The notes below the pieces were generated by a model. That model searched no databases and had not been told where the DNA came from. It worked only from the letters and a program-made list of their open reading frames with translations. Shown here one piece after another: positions 13,013 through 23,380 of a DNA stretch of 64,000 nucleotides. The translations under genes and the position numbers were made by a program. Source of the stretch: Merluccius polli (taxonomy: Eukaryota; Chordata; Actinopteri; Gadiformes; Merlucciidae); NCBI GenBank assembly GCA_030340625.1, contig JAOPHQ010001136.1:434001-498000 (forward strand). The letters run 5' to 3'. Position 1 is the stretch's first letter; each line of letters opens with the position of its first letter.

Positions 13013-13757
13013 GGCTTTGCATTTGATAGGCACAGGGACTTGCAAATGATCATCCTTGTATCGTCTGGCTGCTTTTAACAAATCATTTATATAAATAATG
13101 ATTTAGTATGGGAGGAATGCCAGGAATGTCACCAAAGATGTATGACCATTCACTATCAAGCATACCTGAGTCGAGTCGGTCTGAGTTGGATACAACCATG
13201 GTTCTAAATTAACACCCGCCAACCCGCCAAATGCGGGTTAAAAATCATTTTGGCGGGTGTTAATAAAAACTTACTAGCCAGTTTGGCCGGTGATGCATGA
13301 GGCAATCATGTCAGTCAGAGCCGCTCTACTGTTCTCGCTCCCTGGGCAGTACTGACTACATTTCCCATGAACACTGTCGTGATGCTACGTGATGACGTAT
13401 AAGACGCCCATTGGCTGCGCGCAGGCAGTGCAACCAACCAGCGCGAGTAACCATGGAAACAGAAAACACAAAGAAGAAGAAGAAGAAGAAGAAGAAGAAA
13501 AAGAATGAATGAACGAAGCAGAAACTACCAAAAGAAGGGAGCTAAAGTAAATTAAAAAGTAACGTTAGCCTAAACGTAAACTAAATGCGGCGGTGGTTGG
13601 TTGGATGGACTGGGGGCGAGAAGAGGAAGGAGGCGTGTGAGTCCGAGAGGGCTCTCCTCCGACACATTACTCTGAAGCCCCGGTGACGGTCTGGAAGTGC
13701 GGATAAAAAAGAAAACAGCGGTTAAAGCATAGGCATAGATTACAGGGAACTGTAACT
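13013..13757. other. Gene-free interior of the box-repeat block
   Basis: Includes a short hairpin-like GC-rich piece at 13212-13265 (acccgccaacccgccaaatgc with tggcgggt) that resembles a transposon end, and an (AAG)n run at 13471-13500. No exon recognised. Confidence 0.4.
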
Positions 13758-13958
13758 GGAACTCACTGTAGAAAGGCCTAACGACTATCGTCAACTCCAG
13801 GTCACCATCCCCCACTGCAACCTTGGAACTCACTGTAGAAAGGCCTAACGACTATGGTCAACTCCAGGTAACCATCCCCCACTGCAACCTTGGAACTCAC
13901 TGTAGAAAGGCCTAACGACTGTCGTCAACTCCAGGTAACCATCCCCCACACAGACGAC
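13758..13958. repeat. 67-bp tandem repeat, three copies
   Basis: Unit starts GGAACTCACTGTAGAAAGGC at 13758, 13825 and 13892, with only a few base differences between copies. Confidence 0.9.
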
Positions 13959-14094
13959 CAGACAGGCACAGGCTGTCACAGAATAATGTGCAGAGAGCAA
14001 CACCCCTCCCCCGCTCTAAGTCACTTCTCAGAGGCAGCACTCACCACAATTTAATCTGAGTTTATTAACCCTGAAATGAGGGAAACACTGTTTT

Positions 14095-14917
14095 CCGTTT
14101 CACAAAGGGAGGTAACTCAAACCAGAGAAAGAGGGGTAACTCTAGCCAGTTTCACAGAGAGAGGTAACTTGAGCTCTCGGTCAGTTACCGTAGTAACAGA
14201 CTCTATGAAACTAACCTGGTCGGGACCAGGTTTTACTCAATGGACCTCGAGGTTCTCTCTGTCTCCGCTCTCTTTCAGCCACACACGCCATTTGATTTCC
14301 TCATTCATTCAGTCAGCAGTCGAGTTTTGGCGTTGTACAATGTCGGAGATGCTGAGCAAGGCAACTGTATACAGTCAAATAGCCACTTAAAATGTACTTT
14401 ACAGTGTAAAATATGATCAAAATGATCATGCCGAGGTCTTATCTGTTTGAACAATGTTTTTATATGTCATCTTAAGCTGCTGCCAAGTGCGCTTCTCCCC
14501 CGCGTGATTGCACCTAAATGAAATAAATGAATAGTTACCATTCAAGCAGTTTTCCCCTCTAATATTATTGTGATTGCAAAGGACTCCATTTAAACTTACG
14601 CAGCAGTGTTGCACTTCTTTCTAAAAACGTGTTGAAATTCGCCATATGAGCGCATTAGGATTTCCAATTGGAGGTTGGTGAAAAATGTAGACCTCCTCTT
14701 CCCTGTTGCCATGGTGACTCGTCGAATCGGGGCTCCATTGATGCTGGCTTTTTATAGTTGTGGTGCACACGCTTAACCCTGAAACTACTCTGAGTTGATA
14801 AAATTAACTCAAATCCGCTGTTCTGGAACCGAAAACCGAGAGTTTTCTATTTCAGAGTAGATCAACTCGGCGTTTAGGATTAGACTCAGAGGTTGTTGAA
14901 CCTGCTTTGTGAAACGG
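14095..14917. mobile_element. MITE-like element with 13-bp inverted repeats
   Basis: CCGTTTCACAAAG at 14095-14107 is the exact reverse complement of 14905-14917. The interior is non-coding, with repeated AACTC/GAGTT words near both ends. The ggtccgtttcacaaagcagg type of end is familiar from non-autonomous fish DNA transposons. Superfamily not assigned. Confidence 0.55.
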
Positions 14918-15045
14918 ACCCCTGATAGCTAGTTGAGATTGTGTATATATTCTGGCCATTTGAAAAAAAAAGTAGTAGAAGTAGTAAGTAGACCACTTTT
15001 CCAGGAGACCACTTTTTTCTACATCGATGTTTTCGATTAGTCGAT

Positions 15046-15429
15046 TTGTCGGCTCGAAAAATTGACAAAGACGTTATCTTTTTGAAGGACTTGATCAACC
15101 CAGGAAAGTTCAACACAGTACTTGAGGCTGTAAAAAATATGACTGGGTTTGATGCCTTAACAAACAGATTCTCAGTTCCCTCAACAGCACTGAAACTGCG
15201 CCACTCCCTTGTGAAGGTGTCGCATATTGTGCAAGGAGAGGCTCTGCGTCAAGAGGACAATGCCTTAAAGGGAAGGGCGGAACAGTTCATCAAATTAATT
15301 AAGCTAGAATGGACAACACATGTGTCATCCAACGCACTGAAAACCCTGTACCAGAAGAAATGGAACAGCTCTGGCAATATCCAAAATAGCAAGTTCTGTT
15401 GTTGCTATTCTTATCTATATAACTTATAG
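15046..15429 (+). pseudogene. Coding-like fragment related to a fish repeat-encoded protein family
   Basis: An open frame of 127 residues, of which about the first 110 look like real protein: KDLINPGKFNTVLEAVK, GFDALTNRF, STALKLRHSL, GEALRQEDNALKGRAEQF and VSSNALKTLYQKKWNS. I recall similar text in large uncharacterised fish proteins whose later part contains a tyrosine-recombinase-like NRRRxGE motif. That is memory, not a search. The frame breaks off at about 15370, exactly where the tandem array begins. It lies between the two box arrays, so it may be the remnant of the proteins of the proposed 10359-18943 element. Confidence 0.45.
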
Positions 15430-15522
15430 ATATATAAGCTGTAAATACAACTCACTCAAAAAGCCACAATGACAACATTGTTGGGGCAACTGTACTTGCA
15501 AAATAACACTATACAGTATACA

Positions 15523-15591
<69 letters not shown>

Positions 15592-16701
15592 GTATATATC
15601 ATAATTATCTCTTAAGAATCTCTCTCTATCCATTTTGCTTATTTATTTCTTACTCATCCTCATGTTGGAGTGTGAATGTCACTCTATGCTATCTAAGAGG
15701 GAACTTCTGTCATTATGTACCAGCCAACAGTGGACCCCTGTCATTCCATACAGTAGAAGTGTGGACCATTTTCTGTAATGCAAATCAACAATTCTAATGC
15801 ATTTCTTTAAATGTAGATTGGGGACTCACGCACACTGTAAAATGTATGGAAATCACTCATTGTTAGATGGAAGATAAAGGTACATTTTGGGGATTGAACT
15901 ATTATAAAAGTCTAGTCCCTAAAAGTGTCTTTTTTTTTTTACCAGACTTGTTTATTATATTTTTTAATAGATATGATCTTGCTACTGACTGTTCTATTCC
16001 TAATTACTAATTACAGCTTAGTGTTTTTTTTCTTTTCCCTGCATTTTTAAATTCTAAAGTATTTACTACTCCCTTGCCTTCTGGGTAGCCCTTTATTTAA
16101 TACAGTGTCATACTTGACAATGGTTAAGCAATCCATTAAAGCTGAGCATTTAGATTCTGTTACAGAAACATATTAACATTGTGTTGGACGAATAATTATT
16201 ACATTAGTTGAGATTACCATCTTTTCGTTGCAATATATTTTTGTTATTTCCTCTATTCGTAAAAGCAGGAGTGTGTATGTCGCTCCACGCTATCTAAGAA
16301 GGGACTTGTGTCATTTTGTAATAGCCAACAGTGGACCTCTGTCATTACATACAAAAAAGTTACGTTATGCAAATCAACAGATAAAATGCATTCCTTTAGC
16401 CGTAGACTAAGCACACAAGTTTGTAGTTGTAAAAAAACAAAAACCTTATTAAGTTTAGAAATTTGTGTTCATGTCTTTTGTGAAATTAAGCCATCCTCTA
16501 GCTGACTTGTCCGTTGTATCGCAGACAAACTTATAATTTCTGGGCCTCTGTCCTATATACCATGCTAAATTGTTCTCTGGCAATATCCAAAATAGCAAGT
16601 TCTGTTGTTGCTATTCTTAGATATATAACTTATAGATATATAAGCTGTAAATACAACTCACTCAAAAAGCCACAATGACAACAACTTTACTTGCAAAATA
16701 A

Positions 16702-16773
<72 letters not shown>

Positions 16774-17928
16774 TAATTAGATTCTTATTATCTCTTAAGA
16801 ATCTCTCTCTATCCATTTTGCTTATTTATTTCTTACTCATCCTCATGTTGGAGTGTGAATGTCACTCTGTGCTATCTAAGAGGGAACTTCTGTCATTATG
16901 TATCAGCCAACAGTGGACCCCTGTCATTCCATACAGTAGAAGTGTGGACCATTTTCTGTAATGCAAATCAACAATTCTAATGCATTTATTTAAATGTAGA
17001 TTGGGGACTGACGAAATTGTAAAATGTATGGAAATCACTCATTGTTAGATGGAAGATAAAGGTACATTTTGGGGATTTAACTATTTTAAAAGTCTAGTCC
17101 CTAAAAGTGTCTTTTTTTTTTACCAGACTTGTTTATTATATTTTTTAATAGATATGATCTTGCTACTGACTGTTCTATTCCTAATTACTAATTACAGCTT
17201 ATAGTGTTTTTTTTTCTTTTCCCTGCATTTTTAAATTCTAAAGTATTTACTACTCCCTTGCCTTCTGGGTAGCCCTTTATTTAATACAGTGTCATACTTG
17301 ACAATGGTTAAGCAATCCATTAAAGCTGAGCGTTTAGATTCTGTTACAAAAACATATTAACATTGTGTTGGACGAATAATTATTACATTAGTTGAAATTA
17401 CCATCTTTTCGTTGCAATATATTTTTGTTATTTCCTCTATTCGTAAAAGCAGGAGTGTGTATGTCGCTCCACGCTATCTAAGAAGGGACTTGTGTCATTT
17501 TGTAATAGCCAACAGTGGACCTCTGTCATTACATACAAAAAAGTTACGTTATGCAAATCAACAGATAAAATGCATTCCTTTAGCCGTAGACTAAGCACAC
17601 AAGTTTGTAGTTGTAAAAAAACAAAAACCTTATTACGTTTAGAAATTTGTGTTCATGTCTTTTGTGAAATTAAGCCATCCTCTAGCTGACTTGTCCGTTG
17701 TATCTCAGACAAACTTATAATTTCTGGGCCTCTGTCCTATATACCATGCTAAATTGTTCTCTGGCAATATCCAAAATAGCAAGATCTGTTGTTGCTATTC
17801 TTAGATATATAACTTATAGATATATAAGCTGTAAATACAACTCACTCAAAAAGCCACAATGACAACATTGTTGGGGCAACTTTACTTGCAAAATAACACT
17901 ATATATATACGTATATACATGTATATAC

Positions 17929-17972
<44 letters not shown>

Positions 17973-18480
17973 TAATTAGATTATTATTATCTCTTAAGAA
18001 TCTCTCTCTATCCATTTTGCTTATTTATTTCTTACTCATCCTCATGTTGGAGTGTGAATGTCACTCTATGCTATCTAAGAGGGAACTTCTGTCATTATGT
18101 ATCAGCCAACAGTGGACCCCTGTCATTCCATACAGTAGAAGTGTGGACCATTTTCTGTAATGCAAATCAACAATTCTAATGCATTTCTTTAAATGTAGAT
18201 TGGGGACTGATGAAATTGTAATTTTTTTAAAATACTTTTTTATTGATACAAATGAATAGATAGGTTTTTGTTTGACTGTTCTATTCCTAAAAACACACTG
18301 ACAAATCAAGTTTGACAAATTATTATTACATTAGTTGAGATTACTATCTTTTCCTTACAGTATATATAGTTATTTCCTCTTTTCATAAAAGCAGGAGTGT
18401 GAATGTCGCTCCACGCTATCTAAGAGGGGACTTGTGTCATTTTGTAATAGCCAACAGTGGACCCCTGTCATTACATACAA
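15370..18480 (+). repeat. 1.19-kb tandem array, about 2.6 copies
   Basis: The marker CTGGCAATATCCAAAATAGC occurs at 15371, 16577 and 17761, so the period is about 1206 and then 1184. Copies are very similar: matching small frames at 16228 and 17412 are identical in the first 60 codons. Each copy holds an AT microsatellite of different length (15524-15584, 16705-16771, 17900-17970) and two box clusters (variants of CCAACAGTGGAC). The third copy loses homology at about 18220 and is truncated. Confidence 0.9.
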
Positions 18481-18943
18481 AAAAAGTGTGGAACTTTTAA
18501 AGCTGAGCCTTTACATTTTGTTAGAGAAATACACTATTTTTGTTTGTTGTTTGCATGTTTGAAGAGACTGGTTTTCTTCGTGTTTGCATGTTTGAAGAGA
18601 CTGGTTTTCTTTACTAAGTAGGCTGTTTAACAGCCCTCTACAGTCTGAATGACCCCTGGGGCTGCAGGCCATTCACACAATAGAGGAGTGTTTGAAGCGA
18701 CGTGTGTGAATTGGTCGTGAACTTCCAGCTCCTGGCCAGCAGAGGCGCTGCTGAGTATGGACTTAAACACTCACACACTTTCAGGTCCCCTCTTGGCAAA
18801 AGTTGAGAAAATGCACCAAAATGTGTTAGGCATGTTTTTAGCTTGATTTAAGGCATGACCAAGAGGGGACCTGAAAAATGTCCCCTCTTGGCTCGGAGGT
18901 CCCCTGTTGGTGAAGGTGTTACGACGCCAAAGTCCCCTGTTGG

Positions 18944-19288
18944 ATAGTTAGGCAAGTGCACACACACACACAAACAATCGCTCAAGCAAAACACGAACAG
19001 CAAACATGCAGGCAAAGCAACTAACAGGCATGCAACAAGAATCATACTCTCACACACACACCAAGTGTGCAGTTGTGATTTGGATATGCAGCACAATTAG
19101 GAACCGTTGAATAATTAGGATACAAGGGGAGGGGGAGTGCAGTTAGGAGCTTTTGTAGATAATGAACAAGAAATAATGCAATGGTGCTATGACGTGTCAT
19201 TACATAACACACACCCATACACACACACACACACACCATGTACACACACACACAAGCACACATGCACGCACACACGCCCGCCCGCACG

Positions 19289-19320
<32 letters not shown>

Positions 19321-19487
19321 AAATGTGAGGCGAGTCGAAGGGCATGAAGGAAGCGACCAGGGGGTGTGAAAAACAGAGCAGGGGCTGCTCTGTCCATGTG
19401 AAACCCCATTTAAAGGTACAAAAAGGAAAAAGAGCAGAGACACCCATCCATTTTCCCTTCATCAAACAAACCACATTAATGACTATA
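18944..19487. other. CA-rich flank between two mobile elements
   Basis: CA repeats at 18958-18972 and 19202-19320, otherwise unremarkable. No exon. Confidence 0.5.
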
Positions 19488-19492
19488 GAGAC

Positions 19493-19824
19493 TGTGGAGG
19501 GGGGCGGCGCCTGGCCTGCAGGGGGGAGTATGGAGCACCGGGTCGGCTGGGGCGATTGGGTCTGGGTGCGGACACCTGTAGGCACTCAGGCCCAATCAGG
19601 AAGTGTGTATTTATGTGTCTGCTCTGCCTTTCAGTAGAGGACGGGATACGGGGAGTGCGGAGCACTCGCGACAGCAAAAGGCAGAGAGCCTGGCAACTCC
19701 TTGGTGGAGACGGACAATCTATTTACGTGTACTTTTGATTTGTTTATTGTTCTGGTGTGAACAATAAACCGTCTGGACTGAAAATCGCTCAAACCTGTCT
19801 CCGCCCACTCATTGAACCTTTACA
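19493..19824 (+). repeat. 5' LTR of the young Gmr1-like element
   Basis: Starts TGTGGAGG and ends TTTACA, repeated at 24053-24384 with one difference. It carries an AATAAA at 19763-19768 that can serve as the polyadenylation signal of the element transcript. The 5-bp target duplication GAGAC immediately precedes it. Confidence 0.95.
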
Positions 19825-19825
19825 G

Positions 19826-19843
19826 TGGCGCCCAACGTGAGGC
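19826..19843 (+). promoter_or_regulatory. Primer binding site (tRNA-Lys type)
   Basis: TGGCGCCCAACGTGAGGC begins two bases after the LTR end. It closely resembles the binding site complementary to the 3' end of tRNA-Lys(1,2) used by several retroelements, so minus-strand synthesis is probably primed by that tRNA. The assignment is by recall of that site, not by search. Confidence 0.7.
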
Positions 19844-19854
19844 GAGAGTGGTAG

Positions 19855-21030
19855 ATGGAACAGGCACCCTTGGCGGCGTTACTCGGACATCTCGCGCAGA
19901 TGTCCGAAAGGCAGGCGCAGGTGCAGCAGGCGCAGAACGAGGTACTCCTGGAGCTGGGCCAGGCGTTGACCGCCGATAGGGCGGTCCTACAGGAGCTCCT
20001 CGTCTCCGGCGACCGCGGCCGCGGACCCAGAGCGGCAGGAGCGGTGGGACCCATCCACGTCCCCAAGATGGGGGAGGCCGACGACGCAGAGGCCTTCCTG
20101 GAGACGTTCCGGGGGGTGGCCGAGGTCTCCGGGTGGCCACGCCAAGAGTGGGCTCACCGCCTCCTGCCGCTCCTGACGGGCGAGGCCCAGCTCGCGGCTC
20201 ACAGTCTGCCGGCCGGGGCCCAGCGGGACTACGAGGCGGTGGAGAGAGCCATCCGGGACCGGCTAGGCCTGACCCCAGAGGAACATCGCCGCCGGTTCCG
20301 GGCCCTCCCGTTTGCAGAAGGCGATCGGCCTTTCACCTACGCGCAGCAGCTGCGGGACCAGGCGAGGAGGTGGCTGGGGCCCGAGAGGAATAACCCGGAG
20401 GAAATCGTGGAGCAGGTGGCCCTCGAGAGGTTCATTGAAGGGTTGCCGGCCCGAACGTCCACCTGGGTCCGGTACCACCGGCCCGAGAACCTCCAGGCGG
20501 CGGTCAACATCGCGGAGGGCCACCTGGTCCCCCCTCCGACGGACAGACGACCACCAGCACCAACCCCGAGCCCACGGACCGGCGCGGCGGCCCTGCGGGG
20601 CTACAAACCCACCCCGCTACCTAGAGCGAGGTGGAGGGGGGGGCCCAGTCCGGAGCAGACGCATGAATCGCCTTCCCCCCCCTTCCCGCAGACGGGCGAT
20701 CAGACGGCAAGGGAGGGGTGTTGGCGGTGCGGACGGCCGGGACACATCCGGAGGGACTGCCCAATGATGGATGTCGGCCAGGTTGTCCGCCGGTCCCCCG
20801 ACCCCTCCCTACGGTCCCGGCGAGGCGTACCGTATCCCGGTGAGGATACAACGGGGTACGTACCAGGCGCTGTTGGATTCCGGCTGTATGCAGACTATGA
20901 TCCAGCAGCGCCTGGTGCGGTCCGAGGCGTTGGTCGAGGCGTCGAGCGTTTCGGTGCGGTGTATACACGGGGATGTTCACACGTATCCCTTGGTCCCTAT
21001 CGAAATTCATTATGGGGGGAAAACGCATAG
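19855..21030 (+). CDS. Gag polyprotein of the young Gmr1-like element, SCAN-like capsid and CCHC knuckle
   Basis: The frame is 391 residues, starting 12 bases after the primer site at the first ATG. The N-terminal 50 residues are Gln/Ala-rich and probably coiled-coil. A capsid-like region follows (about residues 65-220, including AEAFLETFRG and DRPFTYAQQLRDQ). Its C-terminal part (RRWLGPERNNPEEIVEQV and following) resembles the vertebrate SCAN domain, which is known to derive from gag of a Gmr1-like element. A Pro/Arg-rich linker leads to a zinc knuckle CWRCGRPGHIRRDC at about residues 289-302. The true gag part probably ends soon after the knuckle. The last 75 or so codons overlap the protease frame and look like readthrough in the wrong frame. 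Confidence 0.9.
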   Translation: MEQAPLAALLGHLAQMSERQAQVQQAQNEVLLELGQALTADRAVLQELLVSGDRGRGPRAAGAVGPIHVPKMGEADDAEAFLETFRGVAEVSGWPRQEWAHRLLPLLTGEAQLAAHSLPAGAQRDYEAVERAIRDRLGLTPEEHRRRFRALPFAEGDRPFTYAQQLRDQARRWLGPERNNPEEIVEQVALERFIEGLPARTSTWVRYHRPENLQAAVNIAEGHLVPPPTDRRPPAPTPSPRTGAAALRGYKPTPLPRARWRGGPSPEQTHESPSPPFPQTGDQTAREGCWRCGRPGHIRRDCPMMDVGQVVRRSPDPSLRSRRGVPYPGEDTTGYVPGAVGFRLYADYDPAAPGAVRGVGRGVERFGAVYTRGCSHVSLGPYRNSLWGENA

Positions 21031-23380
21031 AGTCAAGGCGGCGGTTAGTCCGGGCCTCACGTACCCCCTGATTCTAGGGTTAGATTGGGCTGGGTTTCCG
21101 GGGGCGGTTAGCGAGAGTGCGGGGGTACGGACACGACAGATAGGGACATGTAAGTCATGCGCTGTGTTCTGCGCCGATGCGAGGGTGTCCGACGCTGGTC
21201 AGGGATCGGGGGAAGAGGCGGGAGGTTCTCAACCCGAGGGCCGAGCGGCGACATTCCCACCGGTGGACGATTTCCCCCTTGAGCAGTCTCGTGACGCTAC
21301 TCTACGCTCAGCCCTCGACCAAGTGATTTCTATTGATGGTCTTCGGGTACAGCCAGACGCAGTGCTGACTTACCCACACTTTGTGGTGATTAGGGACAGA
21401 CTTTATCGGGTGAGTCGTGACACCCAGAGTGAGGAGGTTGTTACCCAGTTGCTGGTACCCAGGAGCCGCCGGGAAATGGTTTTTCAGGCGGCGCATTACA
21501 ACCCAATGGCGGGCCATTTGGGGTACGATAAAACACTGAACCGGATAATGGCTCGGTTTTATTGGCCGGGGATTCGGGCGGAAGTGCGCGGCTGGTGCGC
21601 CTCCTGCCCCGAGTGCCAGTTGGTGAATCCCCCGGCCATCCCCAGGGCGCCCTTGCGGCCCCTTCCCCTGGTGGAGGTCCCATTCGATCGCGTGGGCATG
21701 GACATTATCGGGCCATTAGAACGTTCCGCACAAGGGTATCGATTTGTGTTAGTCCTGATCGACTACGCAACCCGATACCCAGAAGCAATTCCGTTGCGCA
21801 ATATCTCCGCGAGGAGTGTTGCGCAGGCGTTGTTTCACGTCATATCGCGGGTGGGAATCCCAAAGGAGATTCTCACTGACCAGGGCACCAATTTCATGTC
21901 ACGCACGATTAAGGAACTTTACGGGTTGTTGAAGGTCAAGGCCATCCGCACGAGCGTCTATCACCCAGCCACAGACGGCTTGTGTGAGAGGTTTAACCGG
22001 ACGTTAAAGTCCATGATTCGGAAGTTTGTACTGGAGGATGCTCGAAATTGGCATCAATGGCTAGACCCTCTGTTGTTTGCGGTGCGGGAAGTGCCCCAGG
22101 CTTCCACAGGGTTTTCCCCGTTTGAGTTGCTCTATGGGCGCAGGCCCAGGGGCGTCCTGGACCTTATTAAAGAAAACTGGGAGGAGGGGTCCAGCGACAG
22201 TAAAAACGAAATCCAGTACGTCCTGGACTTGCGTGCAAAGCTCCACTCACTCGGGGTAATGTCACGTGAGCATTTGCGCCAAGCCCAGGAGAATCAGAAA
22301 CGCCTGTACGACAGAGGGACTAGATTACGCGATCTCACACCGGGGGACAAGGTCCTTGTTCTGTTGCCCACCTCTACCACCAAATTACTCGCGAAGTGGC
22401 AAGGTCCCTTTGTGGTCACACGGCGAGTCGGGGACGTGGATTACGAGGTAGTGCGGTCGGACAGGGGCGATGCCCGACAGATCTACCACATCAACCTCCT
22501 GAAAAGGTGGAATGATGTGGTCCCGGTCGCGTTCGCCACAACGCTACCGGAGGGAGAGGAGCTTGGACCGGAAGTCCCTGCCCCGGGGCCCATCCCTCCG
22601 GTCGGTCGAGGAGAGGATCTGTCGGAGAGTCAGGCGGCGGACGTGGTCTCGCTACAGCTCCAGTTCGCCGACGTCTTTTCGCCCCTGCCCGGTCGCACCC
22701 CGTTAATAACTCACGACATCGAGACGCAACCGGGGTTAACGGTGCGGACACGCCCCTACAGGATACCCGTGCACAAGCAAGACGTGATACGGCGTGAATT
22801 GGCAGCAATGATAGAGATGGGCGTCGTCGAGGAGTCCCACAGCGACTGGTGCAGCCCCGTCGTGCTTGTGGGGAAGCCGGATGGGGCTGTCCGGTTCTGT
22901 GTGGATTACCGTAGGGTGAATGCGGTGTCCAAGTTCGACGCCTACCCGATGCCTCGGATCGACGAGCTTGTGGACCGGCTTGGCATGGCCACCTATTACA
23001 CGACTCTGGACTGCACGAAGGGCTACTGGCAGATTCCGTTGTCTCCAGCAGCCCGAGAAAAAACGGCGTTCTCCACTCCGCTCGGGCTGTACCAATTTAA
23101 GGTACTTCCGTTCGGGTTGTTCGGGGCCCCAGCCACGTTCCAGCGGCTGATGGACCGGGTATTGCGGCCTCACGCTGCATATGCTGCTGCCTACCTCGAT
23201 GACATAGTCGTCTATGGAGACGACTGGGGGCAGCATATGCAGCGGGTGGCGGCCGTCCTTCAGTCGCTGAGGCGGGCGGGGCTCACGGCCAACCCGAAGA
23301 AGTGCGTGATCGGGCGGAGGGAGATCCAGTATCTGGGGTTCCACCTGGGGGGGGGGGAAGGTCCGGCCGCAGGTCGGTAA
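20771..23380 (+). CDS. Pol polyprotein: protease, integrase, reverse transcriptase (frame broken in a G run)
   Basis: The open frame of 869 residues lies +1 to gag. Protease has LLDSG (Asp about 36). Integrase has an HHCC zinc region (HYNPMAGH near 242, CASCPEC) and a core with Asp 311, Asp 370 (TDQG) and Glu 406 (CERF), giving the classic 35-residue D-E spacing. A GPY/F-like module (KWQGPF) lies near 542. RT follows, with FCVDYRRVN, LPFGLFGAP and the catalytic YLDD at 808-811. The frame ends early after an 11-base G run (23347-23357). RT thumb and RNase H continue in other frames to 24007. Apart from those G-run shifts all key residues are present. ATG 20771 need not be the real start, because translation may continue from gag. 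Confidence 0.92.
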   Translation: MSARLSAGPPTPPYGPGEAYRIPVRIQRGTYQALLDSGCMQTMIQQRLVRSEALVEASSVSVRCIHGDVHTYPLVPIEIHYGGKTHRVKAAVSPGLTYPLILGLDWAGFPGAVSESAGVRTRQIGTCKSCAVFCADARVSDAGQGSGEEAGGSQPEGRAATFPPVDDFPLEQSRDATLRSALDQVISIDGLRVQPDAVLTYPHFVVIRDRLYRVSRDTQSEEVVTQLLVPRSRREMVFQAAHYNPMAGHLGYDKTLNRIMARFYWPGIRAEVRGWCASCPECQLVNPPAIPRAPLRPLPLVEVPFDRVGMDIIGPLERSAQGYRFVLVLIDYATRYPEAIPLRNISARSVAQALFHVISRVGIPKEILTDQGTNFMSRTIKELYGLLKVKAIRTSVYHPATDGLCERFNRTLKSMIRKFVLEDARNWHQWLDPLLFAVREVPQASTGFSPFELLYGRRPRGVLDLIKENWEEGSSDSKNEIQYVLDLRAKLHSLGVMSREHLRQAQENQKRLYDRGTRLRDLTPGDKVLVLLPTSTTKLLAKWQGPFVVTRRVGDVDYEVVRSDRGDARQIYHINLLKRWNDVVPVAFATTLPEGEELGPEVPAPGPIPPVGRGEDLSESQAADVVSLQLQFADVFSPLPGRTPLITHDIETQPGLTVRTRPYRIPVHKQDVIRRELAAMIEMGVVEESHSDWCSPVVLVGKPDGAVRFCVDYRRVNAVSKFDAYPMPRIDELVDRLGMATYYTTLDCTKGYWQIPLSPAAREKTAFSTPLGLYQFKVLPFGLFGAPATFQRLMDRVLRPHAAYAAAYLDDIVVYGDDWGQHMQRVAAVLQSLRRAGLTANPKKCVIGRREIQYLGFHLGGGEGPAAGR

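Larger units (their letters stand above)
10359..18943. mobile_element. Candidate large DNA transposon with inverted CCAACAGGGGAC ends
   Basis: The block opens with CCAACAGGGGAC (10359-10370) and closes with its reverse complement (18932-18943). Further boxes lie near both ends: CCAAGTGGGGAC 10387, CCAAGAGGGGAC 10512, CTAAGAGGGGAC 10551 and ACAAGAGGGGAC 10653 on the left, and inverted boxes 18899-18910, 18880-18891 and 18785-18796 on the right. Many sub-terminal copies of one short motif pointing inward are typical of CACTA-like and some other large DNA transposons. Inside are two tandem arrays, a MITE and one coding-like fragment. No target duplication is clear and no transposase was identified, so this could also be a mosaic. 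Confidence 0.45.

Noticed and set aside
13740..13960. CRISPR-like repeats (67-bp tandem units)
   Set aside because: Repeats are contiguous without unique spacers, in a eukaryotic intron.
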